From: Himantopus leucocephalus | Lineage: Eukaryota > Chordata > Aves > Charadriiformes > Recurvirostridae | NCBI GenBank assembly: GCA_003993805.1 | Contig: RSEF01000001.1 | Span: 181,239,615 to 181,303,614, forward strand | Length of the DNA stretch: 64,000 nt | Direction: 5' to 3' | In this document: positions 1-12,684 of the stretch, piece by piece | How the letters are laid out: every line of letters starts with the position of its first letter | How positions within the stretch are numbered: the first letter of the stretch is position 1 | Notes under the pieces: model-generated | Told to the model about the DNA's origin: nothing | What the model saw: only the letters and a program-made list of their open reading frames with translations | Databases searched by the model: none | Position numbers and translations under genes: made by a program

Positions 1-53
1 GGGGGGGGATTAACCCCATGCGATGCCGTGCTCCATCCCTTCCCTGATGGCGG

Positions 54-70
54 GTGTGTGTGTGTGTGTG
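54..70. repeat. (TG)n microsatellite
   Basis: An uninterrupted run of about eight TG units. A second, shorter TG run follows a T stretch at 355-368. Confidence 0.9.
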
Positions 71-511
71 ACATTCCCTCCTGCCACCACCCCCACCCCC
101 CCTCCTAGTTAGCTGAGGGTAGTTGGGACTCATTAGCAGAGAGCACGGGGACGCGGGGACGCGGGGCAGTGGCTCTGCGGTAGCTGTCGCTGGATGGATT
201 GCTGAAGTTCCTGAATATTCAGGGCAGCAGGACAAAACAGCCTGGAATAACTTCCAAGCGCTGACATAACTGTAGCTGCTGGGGTAACTCTGCTGTTGTC
301 TTCATGAGGAACCAACATTAATATTAATAGCTGCTCTTAGATTTCTTTTTTTTTTGTGTGTGTGTGTAGTGTGTAACTTGTAACAACTCTGCGCCAGTCC
401 CGAGATTTGATCCTTAAAATAAAGTGGTGGAAGTTTTATTTTACCACAGTCATACTGCGTGAATTGTAATTCGAACACATTAAATTAAAAAATAGATAAA
501 CTTTTTTTTTT

Positions 512-539
512 GGGGGAGGGCGGGGGGAAAGGAGGGGGA
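512..539 (+). other. G-quadruplex motif
   Basis: After a nine-T run come G-runs of 5, 3, 6 and 5 separated by loops of 1, 1 and 6 bases (the last loop contains a GG). This meets the canonical four-run G-quadruplex pattern. The motif is seen directly; whether it folds or has a role is unknown. Confidence 0.7.
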
Positions 540-760
540 TGTTGTGTGTGGGGGACAGTACGGGGACACCAATTCCTGGACTTGGCAGGGCTGTGAAAGG
601 GTTTGGCAGCCTGGTTGTAACGTGGGTTGATAATGTCAACAGCGCAGAATCGGCCGTGTTTCAGCTGTTTCTGAGGTCTGCTGTGTTATCATCCAGCGTC
701 GAAGAAATTACAGTAGTGGGTTCAGAAGTGGATAGGATTTGACCCTTAAAAAGTGTAATT

Positions 761-3099
761 GTAGTAGACTTATTTATACATCCATTAAGCAAATAACTTA
801 ATGGAAAGGGTACACAATAGGTATGCAAAATGTATTATTACAGTATAGACGAATAAAGCGAAGTGGGTCAGTGAGTTTTGGTCAAAATGGATGATATCAT
901 CAGAAGATAAAAACTGTATTTACTTTCTGGGTTTCCCCTCCAATACATTTCATTCTGATTCTTCTTTCCGTACAAATTAATTATTTTCGATTATTTCTGA
1001 CGTTACACCGATTACGCAGGGTATTTTGGTCTACTCGGTTTAGTGATTTAAGCGACCTTTCCAGACTCTCTCAGTTACTGCATACTTTAGCCGGGTGATG
1101 TCTTTTTGTATCCTGGGTGGACACTTACTGTTGAGATGGAAGCTGTAAGAGCCAACTCCATCCTAGCGGCTAAATTGTTGCGCTCATCAGATTCAAAAAT
1201 TTTGAACCAGCATCTTATCACTGTTATATTTGTCTCATAATCAGCTGATGCACTCGAATACGCTAATCCCTTTTTGGAAAGCTTCATCAAGGTTAATACG
1301 TTATTTAATCAAAAAAGGCATCCAAATAAAGCCATTACTTCGTTGTTCTTTAAATGGATTGAATCGTTAGTTGCCAGTTGCTGTGGAAATAATTTGTAAT
1401 AACTTATTTCGAGATGGAAAAGTTTTAGATGTGTTTCACCAAAATGATACATTTTAACTGTGATATTGCTATTTAAAAAAATCAATAAAACAAAAATCAA
1501 TAAAACACCAAGGGATTTTCTATTGAATGCTTAATGTGGAGGTCTGTAAAGTGAATTGGTTTCTGTGTTTATTTGTGATACTACTAATAATAACATGATA
1601 CTAAAGGACCTTTTTCTAAATTAGGCTTCTGTATCAGTTCACTGGAAAAATAAGCTTCCGTTATGGAAGATGACTTTTCTTTTCTGGTCATACTGACCTT
1701 TGCTTTTATTTTCCTCATAAAAAGCACTGGTCGCCAAACAGAAATCCAGGAAATAGCAAACTGTGCATTTAGCTTACATTCCGATTAAAGGTTTGACATT
1801 AATGGGATGCTAGAAAGCCATATGCCAAACAAATAGGGGAAGGATAAAGGCAAAACATGGAAAATATTTAAAGCCTACTAGATGCCAATCGAGTCAGGTT
1901 TCTTGAACATCTGCGTGAAAGAGAGTAGCGAACTGTGCACTGGATGTCACCTGCCTAGGATTAATGACCTGGAAGCTATTGATCCCAGATTGTTTCTGGT
2001 CTCTTGTGTTTTGAGCACTTGTCGTGGAATTTTACCATGCTGAGTCCCTTCATGGAGTTTTCCCGTAGATGTAGGCTGGCTTTGGATCGCGCCCACCCCA
2101 GTAAAGACTAAAAGCGTGTGCCTTCTTCTGACCTCCCTCCTGTGGCCGGGATATGTTAATCTTTTCTGACATTTGAAGATGATTTTGAATGAGTTCATTG
2201 ACGTTCGTACTTAAAGCAGGGAATTATTTGCACCATTTGGAAGCTATTTACAAATTTTGGGAAACAACCTAATTGATTTTTGAGAATAAAGGGGAAAGAT
2301 GCTGAACATGAAACAATTCTCTTCGAAGCCTGTCTTACACGGCAGTTATTCAGTCTCTCTTTGCTGGCTTCTGCTCCTCTCAAATTATGTGGACCTAGCG
2401 TCTGCTTGTTTACTGAACACTGCACGCTTGCATAGGTTTTTTCTGTTTGTGTTAATTAAAGGAGTATCTCACCCAGATAGGTTAGTACAGATCATAGATA
2501 TTTTAAATGAACAGGTCAGCGAGTGCAGCTGGAAGGAATGTCAAATATATAGTATCTGTGGTTTATATTGATGACCTTCCCTCTTGCCAGAGATTACTAA
2601 AATATAATCAGCAGAAATATGGTAGGTTTTACAAGCAAAGACGACTTCTGGAAGGCCAGAGGATAAATTGTAGTGACTAAAAAGAAGGAGTAAAAGGTTT
2701 GGAGGTGGCTTCCTCAGACTTAAAAAACCCCCAAAGACTCCAGCCGCTCGCAGTAACAGAACTTTAATATCCATCTTACAGTATTTATTTATCGGTAAAT
2801 ATTATAAATTTGAAGCTGAGATCTTTGGACTGTACTTATTACAACAGAACAGACTATTTATGCTTTTGATCTGATCCTTAGTCCCTGGCAGTAGCCCAGT
2901 GTCTGAATCTTGAGGAAGGGAACGCTGCTCCCCAGTGAACGTGCAACGCTGCCGGTGCTGTTCCTGGGCAGGGGTGTGAGGGGCTGCTAGTGATGGGCAC
3001 AGGGACATTTTTTCCTGAATTCTTCACACGATTTGATTAACTCCTCCTTTATCTTATAGCTATGAATATTGCTAAAGTTTTGTGAGTTTTTTGTTGTTG
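761..3099. other. Gene-free AT-rich stretch
   Basis: Unique-looking AT-rich sequence. Short open frames appear on both strands without motifs, family resemblance or linked splice sites. No repeat family was recognised. Confidence 0.5.
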
Positions 3100-3116
3100 T
3101 TTTTTTTTTTTTTTTN
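3100..3116. repeat. Poly-T run ending in a single N
   Basis: Sixteen Ts followed by an N at 3116. The N most likely marks a base-call or joining problem in the homopolymer. Confidence 0.8.
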
Positions 3117-3240
3117 TAGCTTATATAGAAATGCAGTTTTGTTGTCAGTTTTGTGTCAACTTTACTTAGGAGAACCTGTGTGAAAGCACAGCAAATAGCT
3201 CTGTTATTTCCACCATCCCCTGCTATCTCTGTTCAGCTGC

Positions 3241-3405
3241 TCGGTCCGATTTTAGGCCTCCGCTCTCTTTCTGGAGCTGCCGGCGCGATGCCGGGGGCTG
3301 CTGATCCCACCTGGGATGCCGGGAGCCAGCGCCCCGCAGCGTGTCCCCCTGTGGGCTCCCACACGGGGGTTCTTCTCCGCCACTCCTCAGCACCGTAAAC
3401 CAAAA
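3241..3405. other. CpG-dense patch
   Basis: I count about 15 CpG dinucleotides in roughly 165 bases, inside otherwise CpG-poor AT-rich DNA. The patch is shorter than a usual CpG island. A small regulatory element, an exon edge or an old GC-rich insertion are all possible. The open frame through it gives a low-complexity Ala/Pro/Gly-rich peptide with no recognisable domain, so no gene is called. Confidence 0.45.
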
Positions 3406-6400
3406 CGCACTTAAAGTAATGTCATTTACTACTTGTCTGCCTCATATTTTGTCATCTGGAGCGTGTTCCGAATGTTTGTTGGAAATGATAATTTTGTTTG
3501 ACTGCCGTTTAGTATTTCTTCTGTTTTCTCCCGTTACTAGATGGTTCCAGCCGGCTGTTTTTGCCTATCGCTGCGATTCATCATCTAAAGTGAATTGCAT
3601 ATGAAGCAGAGAATTGTCATACACTGGATTGAATTTTAATATTTTCCTTTTGAACTATGTCACAGATACATTAAATTATTTCTGCAATCTCTGCTGGCCT
3701 GGTACAGGTAAATCTCTTCCAGCGTTGCCAGCATTGCCTCTTCGTGGAGGAGCTTTACAAGTTTAGCTGTAAAAATTCATTTCTGGCTTCAGGATAGCAG
3801 AGGGGGCAGTCAGAAACTACCGAGTCTGAAACAACCACGATGCCTGTCTGTTTTTAGGCAACAGGACTGGATTTAGACCCTCTTTGTTCTTTTATAAGTT
3901 AAATATGTTTTGTTTTAAAAATAACATTTGGGGCATCTGCTTTGCATTATGAGTTAATTCCATTCATTGTTTTAAAATAGTTATTAACCTTTTGCAAATT
4001 ATATACTGCACATGAACGGTAATTTTTTCAATAATCTTTAAATGTGCATACTGTAACAGCGCCATAATGTGGACTGACATAATATGAATTGACAGTAAAT
4101 TTTTAGTTGCCTAAATACGTATTTAAATGATAGCGCTGAAGAGTCATCTGCAAAAAGCTATTATGATCCAGAGAGTTAATTCATATATAGATAATTTCTC
4201 TGGCATACATTAAGGAAGAATTTTTCTTTTTCCATTATCATTTAAGTTATTTTCAAAAATCCTGAAACATAAACCAAAAATCTTTATATTGAGAATCAAG
4301 GTACGCCCGTGACTTGAAATGATAAAATCCAGGTTGCTTCGAGGAGTAACTTTATCCTTAACCCACTATGTTCTGCTTATTTATCTGATACGGTGCTGAG
4401 CCGGGAGCATCTCCTAACAAGCGCTGATGTTTCACATAAGCAGTGCAGAATATTGAAGTGTAATCTATTAAATTCGGAGTTTTAGCATTAACTGTGAATA
4501 ACTGTGAACCGTTTTAAACTTTTGGCTTTTTTTAAATGGAAGAAAAAGAAAAAGGATAGTAGCATATTGTCCATAGCATAATGCTGTCGCTGAGTTTTGT
4601 GAGAGGAAGGATCAGCTTTTGACCATACAGTTAAGTCTCAATTTGGAATTCTTTAAATCACTGATAGTGTTGAGCTGGGAAACTACACCGGGGAAGGATA
4701 ACTCCATAAATACTGCATACTTGCATTCTCTCCTGTGAATTTCCCTCGGTCTCTTTTAGAGATGGGATATTGGACTGGAAGGACCCTGAGCGGCAGTTCA
4801 GGATACATTCACCAAAACTAATGGAACTGCTTGCATGAGTTGCGACTGAGGAAACGGATCACAACATGTATTTCAGTTCACATTGCTTTAAACACCGTTT
4901 TGTGATAATTACGTTTGGAGTCAGCATCCTCCTGCGGCAGGTGTATGAACATACACAGTGTGGTCTGCAAAACTGTACTGAAAGATCCTGTAAATAACGG
5001 GTATCCAAACGGGTTATTAGGAATAAACAGTAACTTTGTAAAATAGTCTCAACCTGTTTTTTTAATATTCTTAATGTTATGATTTTGATTGAGTAATAAA
5101 ACACTTGAAAGTTTTTATTATGTGCCTCTGAGAATACTCATGTGGGGTGACACCTACATAACTTTCTGGTCACTAATCTGTTTAAAGGTACCCTCTTCAC
5201 TCCAAAACTAATTTACTGTAGATATTTTCTTTGCATCCCGTATACTTTGCATCTTCCTTGTGAAGAAGAAAGTTATTTCAGCTTGAAATAGGAAACACTT
5301 TTTTTTTTTTTGTTACAAATACCAGACAATGGGATTTTATGTCCATTGAAAGGCTGAAATAAGCCGTAAGTCCAGAAACAGAGGAGCAGGCGCAATTAAA
5401 ATTTCCTGGTGCACCTCGCCACGCTAACTGGATGTTCTTTTTCCAGTAAAATAAGGGGATGTTTTGGTCGTGAAATTTTATTCATCCTTAGAATTTGTAG
5501 AATTATTCTCTAAATGAGCCAGATGGCTAAATTCGGCTTAAATTCCTTTTGATCCAAAACAAGCTTGGGTTCAAGCTAAAGCTTTCAGACTAGTTTTCTT
5601 ATTCACATTGTACTTTTATGTGATACTGAAAATACTGAAAAAAAAAATGCACCTTAACTATTAAGACATGTATTTTTTTTATGTTTAATTTGTTCCTTAG
5701 ATTGTATGAGTAACTGAGTGGGCCATATAGCAGAGCCACGTGCATACAGACTGACAAACTTAACAGTTACAATTCCAGTATGGAGTTGGATGGGGCTGGG
5801 GAGAAGGGGGAAGAAGGGGAGCAAGTGGGACCGCTGCAAACATTTTAGTGTCATTGACGGCTAAAATATCTTTGTAACGTTACGATGTCATGATTGAAGT
5901 TCATAACTCTGAATAATGTTCGTGCTAGAGCCCTTGTTAACGATACCGTACTGAGAACAGGTAATAAGAGTATTTTACGTTTGGACCAAAAGCCGTTGTT
6001 CAGGACACGTGTCTCAGAATGTGCTTGTATGTGCAAATCGCGGCATTATAGAAATGATTTTTAAATATTACTTTTGGGAAATGCTTGGCTTTATTATCTT
6101 ACATAAAACAATTGTAAGGGATCAAAAAGAGAGTAGTTGTGTAAAGTAAACTATAAACGAAACAGGTACTATATATTTCACTACTATTTAATTACGTCTT
6201 TTGTAAGCTTGATTTCATGTTGTTCTCATACTTAGCATATTTTTTTTTAAATAAAAAGGGACAGAAAAAAGCTGCTTTCAGGTTATAGGCACTGTATTTT
6301 TAAGAGAAGTACAAACAACGCGTGACATTTTTATCGGTGATAAATCTGGTCAGGCCTTATTAATAGTTTGAGCATTCTTTAAAAAACATTAGTAAAGCTA

Positions 6401-8136
6401 TTATTTTGAAATGATACTTTCCGAAATGTAGTAAAAATACAAACTTAATATTTTAAATGGTTTTATATCATGTTGTAATGGATGCCAGTGTTATCTGTCC
6501 TTAGGAAGCACATAATTTGGTGCCAGTCTCCTGGCTGGCTGTAAAAACCTTTCTTCGTTGGAGGAGGTCACCTGTAGGACTTCGCTATTTACATTAAAAT
6601 AAAAATGCCGTGGTTTTAAACCATATGCTTAAGAATGTGGATAGTCCTGTTGCTTTCAGTAGCCTACATACATCTTTTAAACCAAGCATATGCAAAATAT
6701 ATTTGGAAGTGCTATAAAAGAATCAGTTGACATCTTTGGTAGGAAGCTGTCTTACTGTATACTTTCTTGCATTTGTAGGGACAGTTTGAAGGCATTGAAA
6801 AAATGCTTTAGATTTTGTGTCCTGTAAATTCACACTTGTTGCGTAGAATAGATTCGTGATGCATTTTTTAACGTTTTGCTGAGTATTGTCTTCTTTCGTA
6901 TTTAATTAATTTTAGCAAATCAGGGCAACGTCTTGGCAGGAATGAGTCAGAATTTGGTATAACCCCTGGCTTCGTACCCACTGCTGGGATTTTCGTATTG
7001 ATTTTTGTAGAACAGAAGCAGCCTGTCTCTTTTGGAAGGGAATGGGTACTTCCAAGATGTGTGCCATGGCTGTCCCTTTTCGCATATGAGTTCTCACTGA
7101 TAGTTTGGTGGGAAGGAAGTGAAACCATTTTCCAATTGTTTTCTGTTTCCTTAAATTTCTGCTTAAAAGCTTAAAAAAAAAGGGAGGGGGAAGGAAAATA
7201 CCTCAGGTGGTATTAAGTGTATAATAAGGACTGATACAAATGAAAAGTTCTCTATTTTTTTAACGTATTTTTCCCTTAGCTTGTTAGAACAATTCGTACA
7301 ATTTAGGTGGTACATAGGACTCTGTTATTTCTCTGTGTCTGTACCTGCCACTGAAGACTAATGCCACGATTCTGTTGCAAATTATGTTGTATATTGTTCT
7401 AATTCAAAGCAGGATCGGTTGTTCTTTTTTTTTTTTTCTTTTTTTAAGCTGATACTCATAGTTTTTAACAGTCCAGGTTAAAAAATAAACATGAAATGCT
7501 AATAAAGTATTTTGTCTTGCATTATTGGGTATTGTAGATGGCTTATGATTCTACTTATTCCCTTCAAAATTAATTTGCTGCTGAAATACCATGTTAAAAA
7601 TAAAGATAGTAGTAGAAAATGAAGCTCCTAGTACAGTAATTTACAGTCTAAAGTATAGCTATGTATAATACATTTTTGAGAAGCTATGAGGAAAATGTAT
7701 CAGAAATACTAATTTAATGGCATATAGCTGTTTCAGGAGCACATATGCAAATTGTGTAAGGAAGGAGTCATAACATTTCCTGGGGAGGGCATCAGTGGGG
7801 TTTTTAGTTGAGATTCTTGGCTATAGCCCCAGCTGTTGGATTGGCTTGAGGCCACCTCAAGGTACAACAGGTGGGATGTGGCTAAGAATTAATACACTTC
7901 CAACAGATTTTACCTTTCAGAGCTTCTCTAGCATCGTCCCGGTAGAGTAGAGGAAAGGGTGGAATTTATCTTCAGAAGCAGCAGCCCGCCTCCATAGTAT
8001 GTGGATCTCAGGTTTACACACACTGACAAAGTGATTTGCTTAAAGACCCTGAATTTCTTTGTCTGTTATCCTTCCTCCGCTCTTTGAATCTGTTGTTAAA
8101 AGCTCCCCCAGCCCCCAGTGTCTGTCCCTGTGGGGA
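3406..8136. other. Gene-free AT-rich stretch
   Basis: Nothing beyond short homopolymers (T runs near 5300 and 7430, A run near 7170) and chance open frames below 90 codons. No transposon, RNA gene or exon was recognised. Confidence 0.5.
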
Positions 8137-8152
8137 GGTCTCTGCAGAGACC
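8137..8152. other. Perfect 16-bp palindrome
   Basis: GGTCTCTGCAGAGACC reads the same on both strands without a spacer. It lies about 80 bases left of the first CR1 fragment. No function can be assigned from the sequence. Confidence 0.7.
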
Positions 8153-8230
8153 AGTCTGCCTGTGGGCTGAGATGGGGCAGTCCTTGGTGTCTCCTGGCCT
8201 TTGGCCTGTGTATGGAGATTAGCAGATGCC

Positions 8231-8345
8231 AGAATCACAGAATGGTAAGGGTTGGAAGGGACCTTCAGAGATCATCTAGTCCGACCCCCCTGCCAACGCA
8301 GGTTCACCTACAGCAGGTTGGACAGGAACGTATCTAGGTGGGCAT
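8231..8345 (-). mobile_element. CR1 LINE 3' end fragment (minus strand)
   Basis: Read on the minus strand, this fragment ends in the ATTCTGTG-type octamer typical of CR1 3' termini. It contains the usual CR1 tail blocks: a CCTGC-type run, GGGGGGTCGGACTAGATGAT and TCCCTTCCAACCC-like sequence, the last with small differences. CR1 elements are the dominant non-LTR retrotransposons of birds, and most copies are 5'-truncated like this one, which is only about 115 bases long. It pairs as an imperfect inverted repeat with the tail of the plus-strand CR1 at 8790-8903, so both belong to the same or a close subfamily. The resemblance to CR1 stops near 8345. Confidence 0.85.
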
Positions 8346-8429
8346 CCAAGACGTTTGCGTGGAGCTGGCCAATGCACCCTTTTACATAGGCTGGGGAAGC
8401 TTTAATAGAGCCAGAAGGAGTACGGTCCC

Positions 8430-8819
8430 ATGATTTGTGTGGTCAGACTCAACCCATTATCATCTACAAAGATGATTAGGGGATTGGAGCATCTTTCTTA
8501 TGAGGAAAGGCTGAGGCATTTGGGTCTTCTTAGTTTAGACAAAAGAAGACTGAGGGGGGATCTTATCAATGCTTATAAATACTTAAAGGGAGGGTGCCAG
8601 GTAGACGGGAACAGTCTTATTTCAGTGGTTCCCAGTGACAGGACAAGAGATAATGGGCACAAACTTGAACATAGAAAGCTCCATCTAAACATGAGGAGGA
8701 ACTTCTTTACTTTGAGGGTGGCAGAGCACTGCAACAGGCTGCCCAGAGAGGTTGTGGAGTCTCCCACTCTGGAGACATTCAAAACCTGCCTGGACGCCGT
8801 CCTGTGCAACCTGCTGTAG
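8430..8819 (+). pseudogene. CR1 ORF2 C-terminal remnant
   Basis: An open frame of 129 codons inside the CR1 fragment. From about residue 19 it follows the C-terminal end of avian CR1 ORF2: [18 protein letters not shown], then [47 protein letters not shown] and a final LCNLL before the stop. This segment lies beyond the reverse-transcriptase domain and has no catalytic residues. The first 15-18 residues lie outside the recognisable element, so the methionine is accidental. A usual Trp appears to be Cys in the EHCNRLP motif. The absence of frame breaks over this length suggests a moderately young insertion or luck. I do not expect a functional protein. Confidence 0.8.
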
Positions 8820-8903
8820 GTGACCCTGCTCTGGCAGGGGGGTTGGACTAGATGATCTCCAGAGGTCCCTTCCAACCCTGACTATTGTTATTCTGTGATT
8901 CTG
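8459..8903 (+). mobile_element. CR1 LINE, 5'-truncated, 3' end intact
   Basis: A plus-strand CR1 fragment that begins near GATGATTAGGGGATTGGAGC and runs to the terminal ATTCTGTGATTCTG repeat. It carries the C-terminal part of ORF2 followed by the short 3' untranslated tail with the CAGGGGGGTTGGACTAGATG block. CR1 mobilises through its ORF2 endonuclease and reverse transcriptase; neither domain is present here, so the copy is dead. The left boundary is approximate, because 8346-8458 shows no clear CR1 sequence. Its tail is an inverted copy of the fragment at 8231-8345, and the two 3' ends face outward. Confidence 0.88.
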
Positions 8904-11900
8904 GCCTCATTGCAAAGCAGTTCAGGCCCTAGTACCTAGTGCATAGGACATGATGTTAAACATAGTAATTTCAGGTTGTTCCTGGAGGAGAAGAGCCTCC
9001 GTAGCATTTGGCTCTCTGGTGCTGAGCCTTTGCTGATGTGAGTCTGCCAAGCACAGGTTTCATCTTTTCTGGTGACCCCTTCTGTGATTTTGTCTTGTTG
9101 CATCTTATTTTACATACTTTATTATTGAAAGTAGCATAACGCAATGATATTATGAGAGGTAGTAAAATAATAGTTATGAAATGCTTTGTGGAGCATACAT
9201 GTATTCACAAATGTTCCAAAGTATGACTACATGAGTAAAACATTTGGACATTAAAGGAGAAGGATGTTGCCAGTTAAAACTGCTGACACTGTTACGTGAT
9301 AAGGTCGTCTGCTCTTTTATTTGGTGTGCCAGCTGATGAAAGAAAAATATTTATTTTTTTAGAGGCGAAAAAAGCAGGCATTTTCATCAGCTTAAATGAA
9401 AGGAGCCAACGAGTCCTAAATACTGTTTTGTGAAATCGTGTTTCACCCCTTGGTGGTGGTTTTCTGTGTGGAAGGTGTGCTGTAATCGGGATGGGTCTGT
9501 CTTTTCAGCTTGGCTAATCGTTTCCTTTCACAAATCCAGAACGCATGCAGATTTGAACTTGTAGCCAGGAAAAAGTGCTGCCATGCTTCAAATTGCCAAA
9601 GGACCTCCAGGGACAGAAACTTGACCTGGTTTTATGAAACCATAGAATTACATTTATACAAGTTACCCCATGGGAAAGGAATGAACTGATCCCAATTCAT
9701 TTCTAAATACTGGGCCCTTATGGGTCACATTTGAATTCTCTCCTACACCTGTTTTTCTACTAAATTTTTCTGAGGACATTTTTAGAAACTTACTTTACAT
9801 TAGGTATGGGTCATGTGCCTAATATTTAACAGTTCAACGTTCTAATTCTTTAAAACGTCTAATGGTTTCTCAATATAATTAAGCTGCAAAAAGTTTAAAT
9901 TAGAGAATTTGTTCGGTATGGGCTAAATCCTCAAACCGTGAACTCTCCTCTGCGTTTAGTAACTTAGGCTTCATTTTCCTGCATGTGGAATACAAACATA
10001 GAGCAAGCAGTGACTGTAGTCAGTACAAGTTGTATGGGCTATAGAGAAGAGTGACTCTGCAATGGGTCATTAACGCTGCTCACCAGGGACGTGGGACACG
10101 GCGGCTCAAGGTTCAAAAAGGGTTACCCAATAAGACAGTTTACAAGAAGACACCGAGACTCCTTTCTTCCTTCCTCCAAAATGACCTTTCTCCTTCCCTC
10201 ATTTAGATTAAACATTTGGGACATGGAAAGTCTGGGCTCAGACCTCCTCTTGGAATTAATGAAGATAATGAGTAGGTGCTACCATGGCTTTCCTCTTTCG
10301 GTACTTTGGTTTGAGCTAGAAGCCTAAATACCCTACGGTGAGTGCTGACCTCTCTCTGGTGAGGTGGTATGGCTCTTGGGGTGTCCGAGGGTATTTGCCA
10401 GTGTAGTGCCAGGTTGCAGTGTGCCAGCTGAATTGAAACAGCGGGCCCTAAGGACAGGGAAGGGTTCCTTAGTTCGTCTGAATATCTGGAACTATATGCT
10501 TATAGGCTTACATTAAAATTAGAATTAGCTTGCATTTATTTAACAAACTAAGTGAGCGCTCTGTTCAGCTTAAGTTTGCCTCAGCAATTACTATCCCACA
10601 GAGGCTCTGCAAACCTTCCAGGCTTCACTTCCACCTTCTCGTGGAAACCATTTCCTAGTCTCAGGCAATCTTTCGCATCCTTGAAAGACATTTTCAGTGC
10701 TGAAATTGGCATTAAGTGCCTGCATAAGTCTACCTGCTTCTAGTGAATGAGTGACAGATTTGGATACTACTCATCTAGTGTAGATTGCTTTTCTCTTTAT
10801 ACACCATTTTAACACTTTAGATTGACTAAACAGCTCAGCTGATGATCCCTGGCTGTAGACTTTCTACTCTTCAATGTAGGCTTTTGTGTGGAATTACTGC
10901 TCCCACTGTCACCTAGTCCCAAATTTGTAGTAATTTTTTTGGCTTGGGCAAAAAGGATTGGAAGGTGAGAAATGGGAATAATGGTGTTATCACAACAAGT
11001 AAGAAGGTATTTATTTACTCTGTTTGCTTTTCACACTGGTGAATTTTTCCGTACAGTTTGTATTAAGCCATTCATGACTTGGCCATTCTGGATAACCAGA
11101 CTGTTTCGTGAGGCATCGTCATAGGGCCGTTATTCACGGCCTGCGCTTCCCTTGACTGGCGGAGTGAAGGGCAAGTCTTCTAAATGGTGATTACTTATCA
11201 CCATTATATATGTATTATAAATGTGTACATAATGTCCCTTTCTAATTCACCTCCAAGAAGTGGTCATATCGATCCCTAAGCTCTTCTTTCGACTTTCTCT
11301 AAGTCAGCCTTATGCTTCTAGTGATTCACTTTTTGTTGATACCATCAACAGGTTTGACTACTGTGTGATGCTGATATCCTGAGTGGGTAGTGTGGGACAT
11401 TTTTTCCAAGACACACAGAATGGTTTTGTTCCCAAATGATTTATAATGGAAGGTAGAGGTCCAGTTGCATTCGGGGGCTTAAACATTTTTCTTAAGCATT
11501 TATTTGCTTGGCTTTTCCTTTGTAGTTCTGTTGTTCATAAATTGGGTAGAAGATGCATTAATTTTACTGTGTGCAGTAAAGTTTAGATCAGGCTAGTCTA
11601 AGGCTTTTGACTTAGCAATAAAACATTTCGTCTGCTTTCTGATTTCAGTGGTAAATAAGGGAAATCTTTAAGATCAGCTGTAGTGGCAATGAATGCTCCA
11701 TTGTGATTGAAATGTTTGTCTTAAATTTTCTTTGCATCTAAACTAGAGAGGAAAAAATTCCTTTGTTATCTGTTTAATCATAAAACAACAACTCAGAATG
11801 AAGGAACAAATTCAGATCTTTGAGAATCCAAACTCTCAGTTTCCCTTTCGTCTCCTTCTGTTTATTTTCTTCCCCTCACACAGCTCTCTGGATTTTGAAG

Positions 11901-12666
11901 AAAACGGAGATGAAAATTTACAGTTCTTCATGGAAGCCCCGTTTCATTAGGCGCTGTGAAAACTTCAAATGCAGAGGATTCTTGGTTGGAAGCAGTTGCT
12001 AGCTCTAGCAGTAGCAGTAGGGACAAGAGCCCTGAGGCTACAGGGCTGGGAACATGCTGAAGAGTAGCGTAGTGAAGAGACAAAAGTGAAAGGCTGGTTG
12101 ACAGCATGTTAAAGCAGATTTGCCCGGTGTTACTATTACAGGCAGCCTTATAAGTTTACATATGTATGATCAAATTTTCAATCTTTGGGTCGCAAATGTC
12201 TCCTTTCTCTTCCCTAAGTAAGACTGTGTTTAGAGTAGCGCCTGGGAAAGCAAGCAAGAAATAAGTTTTGCTTTGAAGTTTGATGTGGGTTGAGATTCTT
12301 GTGGCAGAGATGCTAGATGGGAAGAAGGCATTTGCGCTTTTATTCTATACCTGAGAGAATGTATTACCTCCATCTCCTTTAATCACCTCTTTTCCGGGGC
12401 TGGTATCCATATGTAGGTAAAAGAAGAACCTAAGACTGAGTTTTGCTGACTACTCCTCCACTACACACTAACATGCAAATAGCAGGCATTGATGATGCCT
12501 CAGCATAGCATCAGCAAGGAGAGAGACTAGAATGAAATAGTTTGTTAGACACTTTTTTTTTTTTTTTTAGAAATTCACTCATTCTGGAAATTCGCACCTA
12601 TGCTTTTTATGGTTCTAAGTTTACTTCAGAAGCATATAGCTGTAACTCCCAGGTTTCTTCATATTT
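8904..12666. other. Gene-free AT-rich stretch
   Basis: Unique-looking sequence with chance open frames below 80 codons. No splice-linked exons, RNA genes or recognisable repeats were found. Confidence 0.5.
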
Positions 12667-12684
12667 TTCCATATNCTTCCATAT
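12667..12684. other. Single-N contig join
   Basis: A single N at 12675 sits between two copies of TTCCATAT. This is the shortest of several N joins in the window with the same sequence on both sides, so it is probably an assembly join. Confidence 0.5.

Larger units (their letters stand above)
1..760. other. GC-richer, gene-free window start
   Basis: This stretch begins with eight Gs and contains a C-rich block (81-105), three GGGG runs separated by ACGC (147-166) and several CpGs. It could be the edge of a promoter or first exon lying to the left. I see no start codon in good context, no splice-site pair and no recognisable protein. Short open frames on both strands are low in complexity or lack any family resemblance, so no gene is called. 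Confidence 0.4.
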
